Origin: Hyphomonas sp. BRH_c22
Lineage (GTDB): Bacteria > Pseudomonadota > Alphaproteobacteria > Caulobacterales > Hyphomonadaceae
Direction of reading: 5' to 3'
DNA length: 52,309 bases
Assembly (NCBI RefSeq): GCF_000961795.1
Contig: NZ_LADU01000004.1
Coordinates: 1 to 52,309 of the forward strand
Of the stretch, positions 45,159 through 52,309 are shown one piece after another (within the stretch, counting starts at the first letter, position 1; each line of letters opens with the position of its first letter). The position numbers and the translations under genes were made by a program. The notes under the pieces are model-generated. The model was not told the origin of the DNA, ran no database searches, and saw nothing but the letters and a program-made list of their open reading frames with translations.

Positions 45159-46555
45159 TAGGTTCCGGCCGGGGCTGAGTCAAACGCAGAGAGGAAGTGT
45201 TCTCGCCACCAGGTGATGTCCTGACGGCAAATGCCGTCATACAGGACACGCCAGCGCCTTTTGCGTTCTTCGAGCGGCATGTTGAGCGCCGTGAGCACGG
45301 AATCAGCGACGGCGTCCCGGTCATGAGGATTGATGATGAGGGCCTCTTTCATCTGCTCGGCCGCGCCTGCAAACTGGGAGAGCACCAGCACCCCGGGATC
45401 GTCCGGATCCTGCGCCGCAATGTACTCCTTCGCGACGAGGTTCATGCCATCCTGCAGCGGCGTGACCAGCCCCACTCTTGCCAGACGGTACAGCCCGGCA
45501 AGTTCATCTCGCTCATAGCCGCGCGCCAGATAGCGGATGGGTATCCAGTCGAGATCGCCATAGTCACCGTTGATGCGGCCTGACAATTCGTCGAGTTGCT
45601 GTCGAAGTTGAGCGTACTCCTCGACGACGGAGCGGGACGGCGGCGCAATCTGAGTGAAGGATATGCTGCCATGGAGGACGGGATATTTGTCGAAAAGCGT
45701 TGCCATGCCTTCGAAACGCTGCGGCAGGCCTTTTGAATAATCCATCCGGTCGACGCCGATGATGAGATGCCGATCGCCTAGGAACTTTGCGAGTTTGCGC
45801 GCCGCATTTTCAGCTGCATCGCTGGTTGCGCTTTGGCTGAAACTCTCTGCGTCGATTCCAATTGGGCAAAGCCGCAATGTGAAGGTGTGGTCGCCAATCC
45901 TGTAGCGTTCTTCCCCGACCTGTTCGGCGCCCAGTTCTTCCTGAATGTAGCGCGTGAAATTCTTGCAATCATGCGGGCTTTGAAGGCCGACGACGTCATA
46001 GGCGCACAAGCCCTCACCGAGCAATCGGTGGTCAGGGATCGAGCGGAACACTTCTGGCGCGGGAAAAGGAATATGAAGGAAGAAACCGGTCTGACGATGA
46101 CAACCGGCATCTTTCAACTGCTTTGCAATCAGGAAGAAATGGTAGTCCTGAACCCAGATAAGGTCGCTAGGCGCGGTCTGGTCCGATATGGCCCGAGCGA
46201 ATTGCTGATTGATGGCAGTATAGGCGGCAAGATAGTCGCTGTCGAATACGGCCAGATCGAGTCGATTGTGCATGACCGGCCAAAGGACGCTGTTGGCATA
46301 GCCCAGATAGAAGCCTTCATAATCAGACTTTGACATGTCGATCAGGGCGAAGGACACGCCGCCTTCTTCAGTTAAATGGACGCGCCGCCGCGGCATGTCG
46401 AAGATCTTGCCGCTCCATCCGATCCACAGGCCGCCTGTTTCGGCGAGCGTGTCGGACAGGGCCACGGCAAGCCCGCCTGCGCTGGGGCTGCCGAATGACG
46501 TACGATTGGATACGGCAACGAGGCGCCGGGACGAATGGGGACGAGTTTTGATCAT
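45158..46555 (-). CDS. otsA: Trehalose-6-phosphate synthase
   Basis: This 465-residue GT20 glycosyltransferase carries [13 protein letters not shown] (nucleotide-sugar loop), [28 protein letters not shown] and [17 protein letters not shown], all family hallmarks. It joins UDP-glucose and glucose-6-phosphate. I choose the ATG at 46555 with AGGTG upstream; an in-frame TTG lies five codons earlier. It heads the otsA-otsB-GH15 operon. Its first 25 or so residues ([15 protein letters not shown]) are the usual short start. Confidence 0.95.
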   Translation of the reverse strand: MIKTRPHSSRRLVAVSNRTSFGSPSAGGLAVALSDTLAETGGLWIGWSGKIFDMPRRRVHLTEEGGVSFALIDMSKSDYEGFYLGYANSVLWPVMHNRLDLAVFDSDYLAAYTAINQQFARAISDQTAPSDLIWVQDYHFFLIAKQLKDAGCHRQTGFFLHIPFPAPEVFRSIPDHRLLGEGLCAYDVVGLQSPHDCKNFTRYIQEELGAEQVGEERYRIGDHTFTLRLCPIGIDAESFSQSATSDAAENAARKLAKFLGDRHLIIGVDRMDYSKGLPQRFEGMATLFDKYPVLHGSISFTQIAPPSRSVVEEYAQLRQQLDELSGRINGDYGDLDWIPIRYLARGYERDELAGLYRLARVGLVTPLQDGMNLVAKEYIAAQDPDDPGVLVLSQFAGAAEQMKEALIINPHDRDAVADSVLTALNMPLEERKRRWRVLYDGICRQDITWWREHFLSAFDSAPAGT

Positions 46556-46700
46556 GTGAGCACCTGGCAATGGTACTCACAAACCTTCGCCAGGTTCCGT
46601 TCTGCTGCTTGGCGCCCCCCTATAACATGCAGGTTGCTCGATTTGGAGGCAGTCGTTCCGCCTTATGTCTGGCGGGAAGGTGTCCTGTCGGGAGGCGAAA

Positions 46701-46775
46701 TGGTGCCCGGGGGCGGAATCGAACCACCGACACGCGGATTTTCAATCCGCTGCTCTACCCCTGAGCTACCCGGGC
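46701..46775 (-). tRNA. tRNA-Phe (GAA)
   Basis: On the minus strand the 75-base gene folds as a standard cloverleaf: acceptor stem GCCCGGG/CCCGGGC, anticodon stem GCGGA/TCCGC with loop TTGAAAA (anticodon GAA), T stem GGTGG/CCGCC with loop TTCGATT, discriminator A and an encoded CCA. It follows yacG on the same strand. Downstream is the otsA start region. Confidence 0.97.
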
Positions 46776-46794
46776 GGGCCAGTAGGGAAGGCGG

Positions 46795-46823
46795 GTAATA
46801 ACCAAGCCGGGCACGCTTGTCTA
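46795..46823 (-). promoter_or_regulatory. Candidate promoter of tRNA-Phe
   Basis: On the minus strand TAGACA (46823-46818) and TATTAC (46800-46795) are separated by exactly 17 bp. The tRNA 5' end is 20 bp beyond the -10. Both boxes match the sigma-70 consensus well, which suits a strongly expressed tRNA gene and separates it from the yacG transcript. Confidence 0.45.
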
Positions 46824-46831
46824 TCGCGTTT

Positions 46832-47053
46832 TCAGTCATCACCTGAGAAGTCTTCCAGCGCGCGTCCGCTGTCGACGTTCTCGTCCAATTCAACAGGTGC
46901 GCCGGGGATAGCGTATCCACCCTTCAACCACTGACCCAGGTCGACATCGGCACATCGCTTCGAGCAGAATGGCCGATACTCAGGCGAAACGGGCTTCTTG
47001 CGGCAATGCGCGCATTTCGGTGTACGCTTTTCGGGGGAAATGGGCTTGCTCAT
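46832..47053 (-). CDS. yacG: YacG, DNA gyrase inhibitor (zinc-binding)
   Basis: This 73-residue protein has the zinc site CAHC ... CSKRC followed by [14 protein letters not shown], the YacG signature. E. coli YacG binds GyrB and inhibits DNA gyrase. Its start overlaps the RNase-G-like stop by four bases (ATGA). The acidic tail ([19 protein letters not shown]) is usual for alphaproteobacterial members. Confidence 0.92.
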   Translation of the reverse strand: MSKPISPEKRTPKCAHCRKKPVSPEYRPFCSKRCADVDLGQWLKGGYAIPGAPVELDENVDSGRALEDFSGDD

Positions 47054-48108
47054 ATCTGGAATACTTCGGGCTGGGGCTTGGCGTGGGGCGATATTGTCAA
47101 TCTGGCGCCGAAAGACTCGTCAAGGCGGGCCTGAAGGTCAAGGCCGCACCCGATCATCCACGCATGTGCGCGCTCCGGGAGGTTCAACTGGAAACGCGCC
47201 ATGGGTTGCGCCCGGGCTTCTCGCTGCAAGTGGCGAAGCCCGTCAAGACACAGGGTTTCGTCGGTCGGTACGCCTGCCAGATCCAGCAGCCGGTCGGCAA
47301 TGGGTGTTTCTCCCCAGGCGATTGATGCTTCCATCAAACCGAACGGCGATGGCGCAAGTGCCTTGGCCTGCCGCGTTGAAATGGCGGCGAAGGCGGCGAG
47401 GAATCCATCACGCACATTAATGCCTGCATCCCGGTTGATCGGCGAAACACAGTCCAGTACGGCCGCGCCGCCGAGATTGCGAAGGCTTATCTGACGCGCG
47501 AGTTCACGACCAGCCTCGAGGTTTATGCGCAGTGCGCGGGCAGCCGCCCGGCCATTATCATTACGGCCTGATGTGTCGAGGTCGACGGCAACAAGCGCTG
47601 CTGTGGGTTGTATTCGGAGCGTGCCGCCGCCGTGCAGTGTTACCAATTCCGAAAGGGCCTCTTCGCAGGCGGCCTGAATATTCGGGTCTCCGACGGGCAC
47701 ATCTTCCGGTATTGCGTTGGCGGCATTGGCAAGGCGCGATATCCAAAGGTCTGCGGCACTTTGTTGAGGCTGTCCCTTTTCGCGCGGGTCGATCAACTGG
47801 ACGCGGGCGAGCTTTCCGTGCCGGGCTTCCGCAACGATTTTCACCGTAATGCTCTGGCCCTCTGTCAGCCGGTGTCCTTCGGCAAGGCGCATGAAGGCCT
47901 CGATTCCGCGAGAGAGTTCAACAAAAGCCCCGCCCTGGCGTTCATGGATCGCCCGGATTCTACATTCGGCCACACTGCCGAGGTGCGCGCGCGTATCCTG
48001 ATCGCTCCATCTGTCCAGCCGCAGCGCGATCGGGCGATCTGTTGCGTCATAAGCGACCCAGCGCGTCTCCCCGATTGCCTTTTCGCGGAGGATTCGGATC
48101 GATGCCAT
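47050..48108 (-). CDS. Ribonuclease E/G-family protein (short form)
   Basis: This 352-residue protein has an S1-like N-terminal domain ([20 protein letters not shown]) and a DNase-I-like catalytic region ([26 protein letters not shown]). The aspartates of the RNase E/G magnesium site appear conserved. It is much shorter than RNase G, and I see no CxxC zinc link in the C-terminal part, so the tetramer interface may differ. It is coupled to yacG. In many alphaproteobacteria this short RNase G-like gene sits with maf and yacG; here pgi is the upstream neighbour. Confidence 0.85.
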   Translation of the reverse strand: MASIRILREKAIGETRWVAYDATDRPIALRLDRWSDQDTRAHLGSVAECRIRAIHERQGGAFVELSRGIEAFMRLAEGHRLTEGQSITVKIVAEARHGKLARVQLIDPREKGQPQQSAADLWISRLANAANAIPEDVPVGDPNIQAACEEALSELVTLHGGGTLRIQPTAALVAVDLDTSGRNDNGRAAARALRINLEAGRELARQISLRNLGGAAVLDCVSPINRDAGINVRDGFLAAFAAISTRQAKALAPSPFGLMEASIAWGETPIADRLLDLAGVPTDETLCLDGLRHLQREARAQPMARFQLNLPERAHAWMIGCGLDLQARLDESFGARLTISPHAKPQPEVFQI

Positions 48109-48110
48109 GT

Positions 48111-49661
48111 CTAGCGCAGAGCTGAGATCAGAGAGGCGGTAACGGGATCGGTCGCAGACGCATCACCTGTCAAGGCGGGTTTTAAGCGTGCAGCCATGGT
48201 CTTGCCGCGCTCGACGCCCCACTGGTCGAAGGGATTGAGGCCCCAAAGCTTGCCGGCAAAATAAGTGCGATGTTCGTACATTGCGACCAGCGCGCCAAAG
48301 GCTTCGGGTCCAAACGCCTTGTGCATCATGAATGTCGAGGCGCGTCCCCCGGCGTGGACCTTCTGGCGGGCGACATTGTCCTCAAGACCGGGTTCTTCTT
48401 TCAGGACTTCAGCGAGGTTACGCCCATTGGCGAGGACTTCGGCCTGGGCGAGGGCATGAGCAGCGAGAGCCGCCAAGCCTTCGGAATCGCGACCGGTGTC
48501 GGGAGCCAGGATGAATTCGCACGGAACGGCCTGTGAGCCCTGATGCAGCCATTGGTGATAGGAATGCTGGCCGACCGAGCCTTCCCCGCCCCACAGGGCA
48601 GGGGCTGTTGCCACCGGCACCTGCGCGCCGTCCGGGCCGACGCTCTTGCCATTCGATTCCATTTCGAGCTGTTGCAGATAAGTTGGCAGCAGCCTCAGCC
48701 GGTTTGCATAGGCCAGCAGAACGCGCATCCTGTCATCCAGAACTGACGTGTTCCAGTAGTCGAGCAGGGCAAGGCGCATAGGCACATTGGTAGCCAGCGG
48801 TGTATCGCGTGTGTGCCTGTCCATCTCCTCGGCACCCGCCAGAATCCGCTCGAATACGTCAGCGGTCAGGTAGATCATGCAGGCGAGCGATGCAGCCGAC
48901 CAGAGTGAAAACCGTCCGCCGACCGATAGGGGCATATCGAACATGTGTGCATCGCGTCCGCCGAGCCAGGCTTTCGCCTTTTCCGGGGCGGCGGTCACGA
49001 GAGCCAGGTGCAGGGCGGCATCTTCACCGAGCGCGCGCTCTAGCCAGGTGCGTGCACGGGCGAGATTATAAAGAGTCTCTTCGGTGCCGAACGATTTGGA
49101 CACGCCGATGACGAGCGTCTCTTTGGGATCGAGTCCGGCCAGCGCCCGGTCGAGATCCAGAGGATCGACATTGGCGCAGAAGCGAAGGTCCATTCCGGCA
49201 GGTGCTGAGTCTTCGAAGGCATCGGCGATAAGGCGTGGCCCGAAATCGGATCCGCCGATTCCGATATGAACGATGGAAGTGAACACCTTGCCATTGGCGG
49301 TCGTCTCTTTGCCGGAACGAACGTCGCGGGCAAATTGCAGGGCAGGCAGCACGCTTTGCCTGACGGTCTCGGCCTCTCCGGAGAGCGGCGATGTCGACCG
49401 AAGCGCCCAATGCAGGGCAGGGCGACCTTCAGACGGGTTGACGATGGCCGCCCCAAATAGCGCCTCTGCCTCAGCTTCGAGATCGCTGGTGCGCCCGAAT
49501 TCGATCAGGGCGGCCTCGGATTCGGCGTCGAGGTATTGCCGCGCCATATCGATGCGCCAGCCAGCTGCAGTGAGGGTGGACGCACCTGCACGTTTCGCGG
49601 CGATGTCTTTCAGTGGGCTTCTGCGAACTCGCTGGGCGTGTGCGGAAAGGTATGAAACCAT
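48111..49661 (-). CDS. pgi: Glucose-6-phosphate isomerase
   Basis: This 516-residue protein carries the isomerase signatures VIGVSKSFGTEETL and GGRFSLWSAASLACMIYL, plus GGEGSVGQHSYHQWLHQG and the C-terminal LWGLNPFDQWGVERGK. It interconverts glucose-6-phosphate and fructose-6-phosphate. The ATG at 49661 has GAGGGACG upstream. The glucose-6-phosphate it handles is also the acceptor for OtsA encoded nearby. Confidence 0.95.
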   Translation of the reverse strand: MVSYLSAHAQRVRRSPLKDIAAKRAGASTLTAAGWRIDMARQYLDAESEAALIEFGRTSDLEAEAEALFGAAIVNPSEGRPALHWALRSTSPLSGEAETVRQSVLPALQFARDVRSGKETTANGKVFTSIVHIGIGGSDFGPRLIADAFEDSAPAGMDLRFCANVDPLDLDRALAGLDPKETLVIGVSKSFGTEETLYNLARARTWLERALGEDAALHLALVTAAPEKAKAWLGGRDAHMFDMPLSVGGRFSLWSAASLACMIYLTADVFERILAGAEEMDRHTRDTPLATNVPMRLALLDYWNTSVLDDRMRVLLAYANRLRLLPTYLQQLEMESNGKSVGPDGAQVPVATAPALWGGEGSVGQHSYHQWLHQGSQAVPCEFILAPDTGRDSEGLAALAAHALAQAEVLANGRNLAEVLKEEPGLEDNVARQKVHAGGRASTFMMHKAFGPEAFGALVAMYEHRTYFAGKLWGLNPFDQWGVERGKTMAARLKPALTGDASATDPVTASLISALR

Positions 49662-49761
49662 AAAACGTCCCTCGGTGAATAAGCTGATTCATGGCATATC
49701 CGGCCTTGGGTCCGGAAGGCAAGCGGGTGTCACCGCGCGCAGCCAGCCTACAAATGCCCGC

Positions 49762-49790
49762 TTGAAACCCTCGCCGCACATGGGTAAGAG
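49762..49790 (+). promoter_or_regulatory. Candidate promoter of tuf
   Basis: TTGAAA (49762-49767) and TAAGAG (49785-49790) are 17 bp apart, about 86 bp upstream of the tuf start. The remaining gap between pgi and tuf (49662-49876) shows no gene. The tuf ribosome site is AAGGAG. Confidence 0.35.
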
Positions 49791-49876
49791 GCGCGTTTAA
49801 CGGGCAGTCTGCCTGCTATTTCAATATCAAACCTCGTCCGGCGGGCCGGACACCAGACACATCAAGGAGAGGCCCG

Positions 49877-51067
49877 ATGGGCAAGGCAAAGTTTGAACGC
49901 AACAAGCCGCACGTGAACATCGGCACGATTGGACACGTTGACCACGGCAAGACGACGCTGACGGCGGCGATTTCGATGGTTCTTGCGGAAGCAAGCGGCG
50001 GCGAAGCGAAGTCCTATGCGGACATCGACTCTGCGCCGGAAGAAAAGGCGCGCGGCATCACGATCAACACGGCGCACGTCGAGTATGAGACGGCCAACCG
50101 CCACTATGCGCACGTCGACTGCCCCGGCCACGCTGACTATGTGAAGAACATGATCACCGGTGCGGCGCAGATGGACGGCGCGATCCTGGTTGTGAACGCC
50201 GCTGACGGCCCGATGCCGCAGACGCGCGAGCACATCCTGCTGGCCAAGCAGGTTGGCGTTCCGGCCATGGTTGTCTTCCTGAACAAGGTTGACCAGGTCG
50301 ATGATGCCGAGCTTCTGGAACTGGTCGAGATGGAAGTGCGTGAACTTCTGTCCTCGTACGACTTCCCGGGCGACGAGATTCCGATCATCGCGGGCTCCGC
50401 GCTGGCCGCTGTCGAGGGCCGTAATCCTGAAATCGGCAAGGACAAGGTGCTCGAGCTGATGCAGGCTGTGGATGACTATATCCCGACGCCTGAGCGTCCG
50501 CTGGACAAGCCCTTCCTGATGCCGGTCGAAGACGTGTTCTCGATCTCGGGCCGCGGCACGGTTGTGACCGGCCGTATCGAGCAGGGCATCATCAAGGTGG
50601 GTGAGGAAATCGAGATTGTCGGCATCCGTCCGACCGTCAAGACGACCTGTACCGGCGTTGAAATGTTCCGCAAGCTGCTCGACCAGGGCCAGGCTGGCGA
50701 CAATATCGGTGCACTGCTTCGCGGTGTTGACCGTGAAGGCGTCGAGCGCGGCCAGGTTCTCTGCAAGCCGGGTTCGATCACGCCGCACACGACGTTCGAA
50801 GCCGAAGCCTACATCCTGACCAAGGAAGAGGGTGGCCGTCACACGCCGTTCTTCACCAATTACCGTCCGCAGTTCTACTTCCGCACGACCGACGTGACGG
50901 GTGTTGTGACCCTGCCGGCCGACAAGGAAATGGTCCTTCCGGGCGACAATGTGAAAATGGATGTCGAGCTGATCCAGCCGATCGCCATGGACCAGGGCCT
51001 GCGCTTCGCCATCCGTGAAGGCGGCCGCACCGTCGGCGCCGGCGTCGTCTCGTCCATCAAGAAGTAG
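49877..51067 (+). CDS. tuf: Elongation factor Tu
   Basis: This 396-residue GTPase delivers aminoacyl-tRNA to the ribosome. The G motifs are GHVDHGKT (G1), RGITIN (switch I), DCPGH (G3), NKVD (G4) and the SAL motif (G5). Domains 2 and 3 are complete to the end [12 protein letters not shown] rather than NKCD is common in this class. Codon use is strongly biased, as expected. A terminator and tRNA-Trp follow. Confidence 0.98.
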   Translation: MGKAKFERNKPHVNIGTIGHVDHGKTTLTAAISMVLAEASGGEAKSYADIDSAPEEKARGITINTAHVEYETANRHYAHVDCPGHADYVKNMITGAAQMDGAILVVNAADGPMPQTREHILLAKQVGVPAMVVFLNKVDQVDDAELLELVEMEVRELLSSYDFPGDEIPIIAGSALAAVEGRNPEIGKDKVLELMQAVDDYIPTPERPLDKPFLMPVEDVFSISGRGTVVTGRIEQGIIKVGEEIEIVGIRPTVKTTCTGVEMFRKLLDQGQAGDNIGALLRGVDREGVERGQVLCKPGSITPHTTFEAEAYILTKEEGGRHTPFFTNYRPQFYFRTTDVTGVVTLPADKEMVLPGDNVKMDVELIQPIAMDQGLRFAIREGGRTVGAGVVSSIKK

Positions 51068-51090
51068 GCTGGACACAGCAACACAAAGAC

Positions 51091-51123
51091 AAAGGCCGCT
51101 TCCGGAAGGAAGCGGCCTTTTCC
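51091..51123 (+). terminator. Rho-independent terminator after tuf
   Basis: A 13 bp stem (AAAGGCCGCTTCC paired with GGAAGCGGCCTTT) with loop GGAA continues into TT and CC. It starts 24 bp after the tuf stop. The T-run is short but the stem is strong. Confidence 0.85.
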
Positions 51124-51226
51124 GTTGGCGCCCAAGGAGGGGCAAAACAGCTCCAGTTTTGGTGTTTGTCTGAACCTTCTGTCTTGCAGCCCGCAAGCAT
51201 TTGGGGCAAACCACCGCTTCGCCTGT

Positions 51227-51302
51227 AGGGGTATAGCTCAGTTGGTAGAGTACCGGTCTCCAAAACCGGGTGTCGTAGGTTCGAGTCCTACTGCCCCTGC
51301 CA
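51227..51302 (+). tRNA. tRNA-Trp (CCA)
   Basis: This 76-base gene has acceptor stem AGGGGTA/TGCCCCT, anticodon stem CCGGT/ACCGG with loop CTCCAAA (anticodon CCA), T stem GTAGG/CCTAC, discriminator G and an encoded CCA at 51300-51302. It lies behind tuf, as in many proteobacteria where secE and nusG come next. Here an insertion sequence begins about 10 bp downstream. Confidence 0.97.
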
Positions 51303-51311
51303 GGCGTTATT

Positions 51312-52309
51312 TGTCCGGCCCGGACACATAGGTCACAGTATGTACCGGAGAGATGGGTTACACTTTTGCTCCGAACGGGTTGTCGATTGTCTGCAGGGTT
51401 CTCTGCTCGAGGTCAACGTATCCGAGGTCATAGTGCATGAAGGAGACGAGCCATATTCCGTCGTCGACCTCCTTTACGCCGACACGCTGACCCGCGAGCA
51501 CGGTGGAGATATTGATTTTTTTCCGATGCATGCAGATCCGGCCGCAGGCGGTTATCAGGACCTCGCGATCATGGAAGGGATAATCGATGTCTGGCAGGCC
51601 GTCATAGATGCGCGATGACGGCGTGTAGATCTCTGCAGGGGTCGCCATGGCGAGGCCTTCATGCGGACGTTCTGTGTTGTATTCCCTGACGAAGTCATCG
51701 AACCGCACCTGCTGTTGCAGGTGATTTTCGCAGGCCGGCCGGGTGGTTTCCTGCTTCAGGGTCAGGTGCATGCGCTCATGCCGGCCATTCTGCTGCGGAT
51801 GGCCGGGCTTGATGCGTTCGATGGCGATGCCGAGTCTGAGCCACCAGACAGAGAGTTTCGAGAGATTGTAGAGCCCGTTGGGACTGGCAAACGGGACGCC
51901 ATTGTCCGAACGTATGGCATCGGGCAGGCCACGCTCCTGGAACAGGGTGTGGAAGGCGGCAATGACGGGCACTTCCTTTGTACCCTCCAATGCCTCGCAG
52001 GCCAGGATGAAGCGCGAAGCATGGTCGGTCACGGTCAACGGGTAACAGTAGGCCTGATTACCGAGACGGAACTCTCCCTTGAAGTCGACACACCAGAGGG
52101 CATTGGGAACCGATCCGGATGAAAGGGAGGTTCCCAATGCCCTCTGGCGCCTCTTGCCTGCCCGCTTCACAAGGCCGTAGCGGTCAAGGACAGCATGAAT
52201 GGTCGAGCGGGCGGGAATGCGCACGTCACCTGCCAGGCGCCGCACCAGGAGCTCCCTGATCTTGCGGGCGCCCCAGTGGGGCTTGTCCTTTTTGGCATCG
52301 ATGATCGCC
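51312..52309. mobile_element. IS481-type insertion sequence, one end visible, cut by the window edge
   Basis: The element probably begins at TGTCCGGCCCGGACACATAG (51312 onward), since IS481-family termini usually start with TGT. The transposase follows 27 bp inside. The other end lies beyond 52309, so neither the element length nor a target-site duplication can be read. It lies directly behind tRNA-Trp. Confidence 0.75.
51358..52309 (-). CDS. IS481-family transposase, 5' part cut by window edge
   Basis: The minus-strand frame is open from 52308 to the stop at 51358, about 316 residues visible, so the true start lies to the right. The integrase core shows DDE residues: Asp in WCVDFKGEF, Asp in AIRSDNGVPF and Glu in PQQNGRHERMH. 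It ends with an IS481-typical C-terminal beta region. The N-terminal HTH portion begins outside the window; the visible start reads WGARKIREL. No frameshift or stop is seen, so it may be active. Confidence 0.9.
   Translation of the reverse strand, partial: AIIDAKKDKPHWGARKIRELLVRRLAGDVRIPARSTIHAVLDRYGLVKRAGKRRQRALGTSLSSGSVPNALWCVDFKGEFRLGNQAYCYPLTVTDHASRFILACEALEGTKEVPVIAAFHTLFQERGLPDAIRSDNGVPFASPNGLYNLSKLSVWWLRLGIAIERIKPGHPQQNGRHERMHLTLKQETTRPACENHLQQQVRFDDFVREYNTERPHEGLAMATPAEIYTPSSRIYDGLPDIDYPFHDREVLITACGRICMHRKKINISTVLAGQRVGVKEVDDGIWLVSFMHYDLGYVDLEQRTLQTIDNPFGAKV

Noticed and set aside
1..52309. CRISPR array, prophage or defence island
   Set aside because: No spaced direct repeats, phage structural genes or known defence domains were found on either strand.

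Overview
The window is G+C-rich and its protein families point to an alphaproteobacterium of the Caulobacterales/Hyphomonadales type (a Hyphomonas-like marine genus is my best guess, from gene content only). Supporting observations are a tuf gene followed by tRNA-Trp(CCA), a homodimer-type NADP isocitrate dehydrogenase, a yacG/RNase-G-like pair next to tRNA-Phe, a complete gspC-N type II secretion operon, and several acyl-CoA genes. No strain can be named from sequence reading alone.

Layout. 1-4726 (minus): a PfaD-type enoyl reductase followed by a modular ketosynthase-acyltransferase synthase that runs off the left edge, the start of a polyunsaturated-fatty-acid/polyketide-like lipid locus. 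4949-11355 (minus): an ABC-F ATPase, then an RND efflux pump with its membrane-fusion protein. 11607-22918 (minus): an uninterrupted type II secretion operon gspC-D-E-F-G-H-I-J-K-L-M-N ending with a small lipoprotein of unknown function. 23141-29224: a small antitoxin-like XRE regulator, then a plus-strand pair made of a two-repeat, cysteine-containing lipoprotein and a TonB-dependent receptor, separated by a strong hairpin. 29316-35501: purB, a repeat-rich peptidoglycan-binding lipoprotein, a VIT-family transporter, icd, a SpoU-type RNA methyltransferase and an enoyl-CoA hydratase. 35651-42649: two adjacent acyl-CoA dehydrogenase subunits, an AceE/transketolase-like protein, a LysR regulator and a divergent pair of GNAT-like genes. 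42652-46555 (minus): otsA-otsB-GH15, a trehalose operon. 46701-49661 (minus): pgi, RNase-G-like, yacG and tRNA-Phe. 49877-52309: tuf, tRNA-Trp, and an IS481-type insertion sequence cut by the right edge.

How the parts may work together. The most distinctive block is 11.6-29.2 kb. A full T2SS sits back-to-back with an exported lipoprotein, carrying a duplicated domain of about 432 residues and conserved cysteines, and its co-directional TonB-dependent receptor. A testable model is that the lipoprotein is displayed on the cell surface by the T2SS and captures a ligand for the receptor, in the manner of SusD/SusC. Other candidates for follow-up are the PfaD/KS-AT locus with a 10-10-10 bp inverted repeat upstream, the otsA-otsB-GH15 operon combining trehalose synthesis with a possible trehalase, and the IS insertion directly behind tRNA-Trp, where secE-nusG is normally found. 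No CRISPR array, prophage or recognisable defence island was seen.
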